From JAZMZS01 sp045120955 (lineage in GTDB: Bacteria; Bacillota; Clostridia; Oscillospirales; CAG-272), in assembly GCA_045120955.1 (NCBI GenBank), contig JBGVFH010000045.1, forward strand, positions 1-5,013: DNA of 5,013 nt. The letters are read 5' to 3'. Positions within the stretch are counted from its first letter, which is position 1. Each line of letters starts with the position of its first letter. A program made the translations under genes and the position numbers. Below, in pieces: positions 4,690-5,013 of the stretch. The notes under the pieces were generated by a model that saw nothing but the letters and a program-made list of their open reading frames with translations, was not told the origin of the DNA and did not search any database.

Positions 4690-5013
4690 ATGGCAAGAAA
4701 AATGAAAACAATGGATGGTAACAGTGCTGTAGCTCATGTATCTTATGCGTTTACAGACGTTGCGGCTATCTATCCTATCACACCTTCTTCCGTTATGGCT
4801 GACCTGACCGACCAGTTCTCGGCAAATGGCCAGAAGAACCTTTTCGGAAGAGAAGTTCAGGTAACTGAAATGCAGTCTGAGGGCGGCGCTTCGGGTGCTG
4901 TTCACGGCTCACTCGCAGCGGGTGCGCTTACTACTACTTACACCGCTTCACAGGGCTTGCTCCTGATGATTCCTAATATGTACAAGATGGCAGGCGAGCT
5001 GCTCCCGAGCGTT
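4690..5013 (+). CDS. nifJ: Pyruvate:ferredoxin (flavodoxin) oxidoreductase, N-terminal part (runs off right edge)
   Basis: The first 108 of roughly 1,170-1,200 residues expected for the single-chain enzyme. It oxidises pyruvate with coenzyme A to acetyl-CoA and CO2 in the cytoplasm, passing electrons through iron-sulfur clusters to ferredoxin or flavodoxin, and is central to anaerobic fermentation. The start MARKMKTMDGN is characteristic. Residues 28-34 (YPITPSS) form the conserved substrate-side motif with Thr31. EMQSEGGASGAVHG (60-73) includes Glu64, the position of the thiamine-diphosphate-activating glutamate in the Desulfovibrio africanus enzyme. ALTTTYTASQGLLLMIPNMY (79-98) is also highly conserved. 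The thiamine-diphosphate and cluster domains are outside the window. The ATG has AAGGAGG (4673-4679) 10 nt upstream. Candidate control by a Rex-like site and a leader hairpin is described separately. Related 2-oxoacid oxidoreductases are possible but less likely, given how closely the N-terminus fits pyruvate enzymes. Confidence 0.95.
   Translation, partial: MARKMKTMDGNSAVAHVSYAFTDVAAIYPITPSSVMADLTDQFSANGQKNLFGREVQVTEMQSEGGASGAVHGSLAAGALTTTYTASQGLLLMIPNMYKMAGELLPSV

Noticed and set aside
4609..4905. 98-codon minus-strand frame over the nifJ start
   Set aside because: It is antisense to highly conserved pyruvate:ferredoxin oxidoreductase sequence and crosses its promoter and leader, so it is a shadow frame.

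Overview
The window looks like a chromosomal segment from an anaerobic Clostridia-type Bacillota, possibly Ruminococcus or Oscillospiraceae-like. The evidence is a pyruvate:ferredoxin oxidoreductase gene, strong purine-rich Shine-Dalgarno sites, a SpoIIAA/RsbV-type STAS protein, AT-rich promoters and two insertion sequences (ISs). The genus is inference only.

Layout, left to right. (1) Positions 1-800, minus strand: a small STAS anti-sigma-factor antagonist gene (501-800) is followed after only 3 nt by the start of a nonribosomal peptide synthetase-like gene, whose N-terminal condensation domain runs off the left edge (497 to 1). The second gene's ribosome binding site lies inside the end of the first, so the two are probably translated together. 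(2) Positions 801-1021: the upstream region of that operon, AT-rich, with promoter-like hexamers and two perfect palindromes, one of them sitting inside a candidate promoter. (3) Positions 1022-2696: an IS5/IS1182-type insertion sequence with one 504-aa DDE transposase and imperfect terminal inverted repeats. (4) Positions 2697-2720: a 24-bp remnant between the two elements. (5) Positions 2721-4431: a complete single-gene IS66-family element (ISBst12-like layout, no tnpA/tnpB) with identical 13-bp ends. (6) Positions 4432-4689, plus strand: the leader of the last gene, with a good sigma-A promoter, a Rex-like operator, a second palindrome and a hairpin before a strong ribosome binding site. 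(7) Positions 4690-5013: the first 108 codons of pyruvate:ferredoxin oxidoreductase (nifJ/por), running off the right edge.

Read as a whole, the STAS-NRPS operon and nifJ are divergent, and their shared intergenic region has been expanded by about 3.4 kb through two side-by-side insertion sequences. Both transposases point the same way as the STAS-NRPS operon and I see no convincing terminator between them, so read-through into that operon is possible. The most interesting points are the coupling of a partner-switch regulator to an NRPS, the redox-type operator array on nifJ, and the inverted repeat around the IS66 transposase promoter. No RNA genes or CRISPR arrays were seen.
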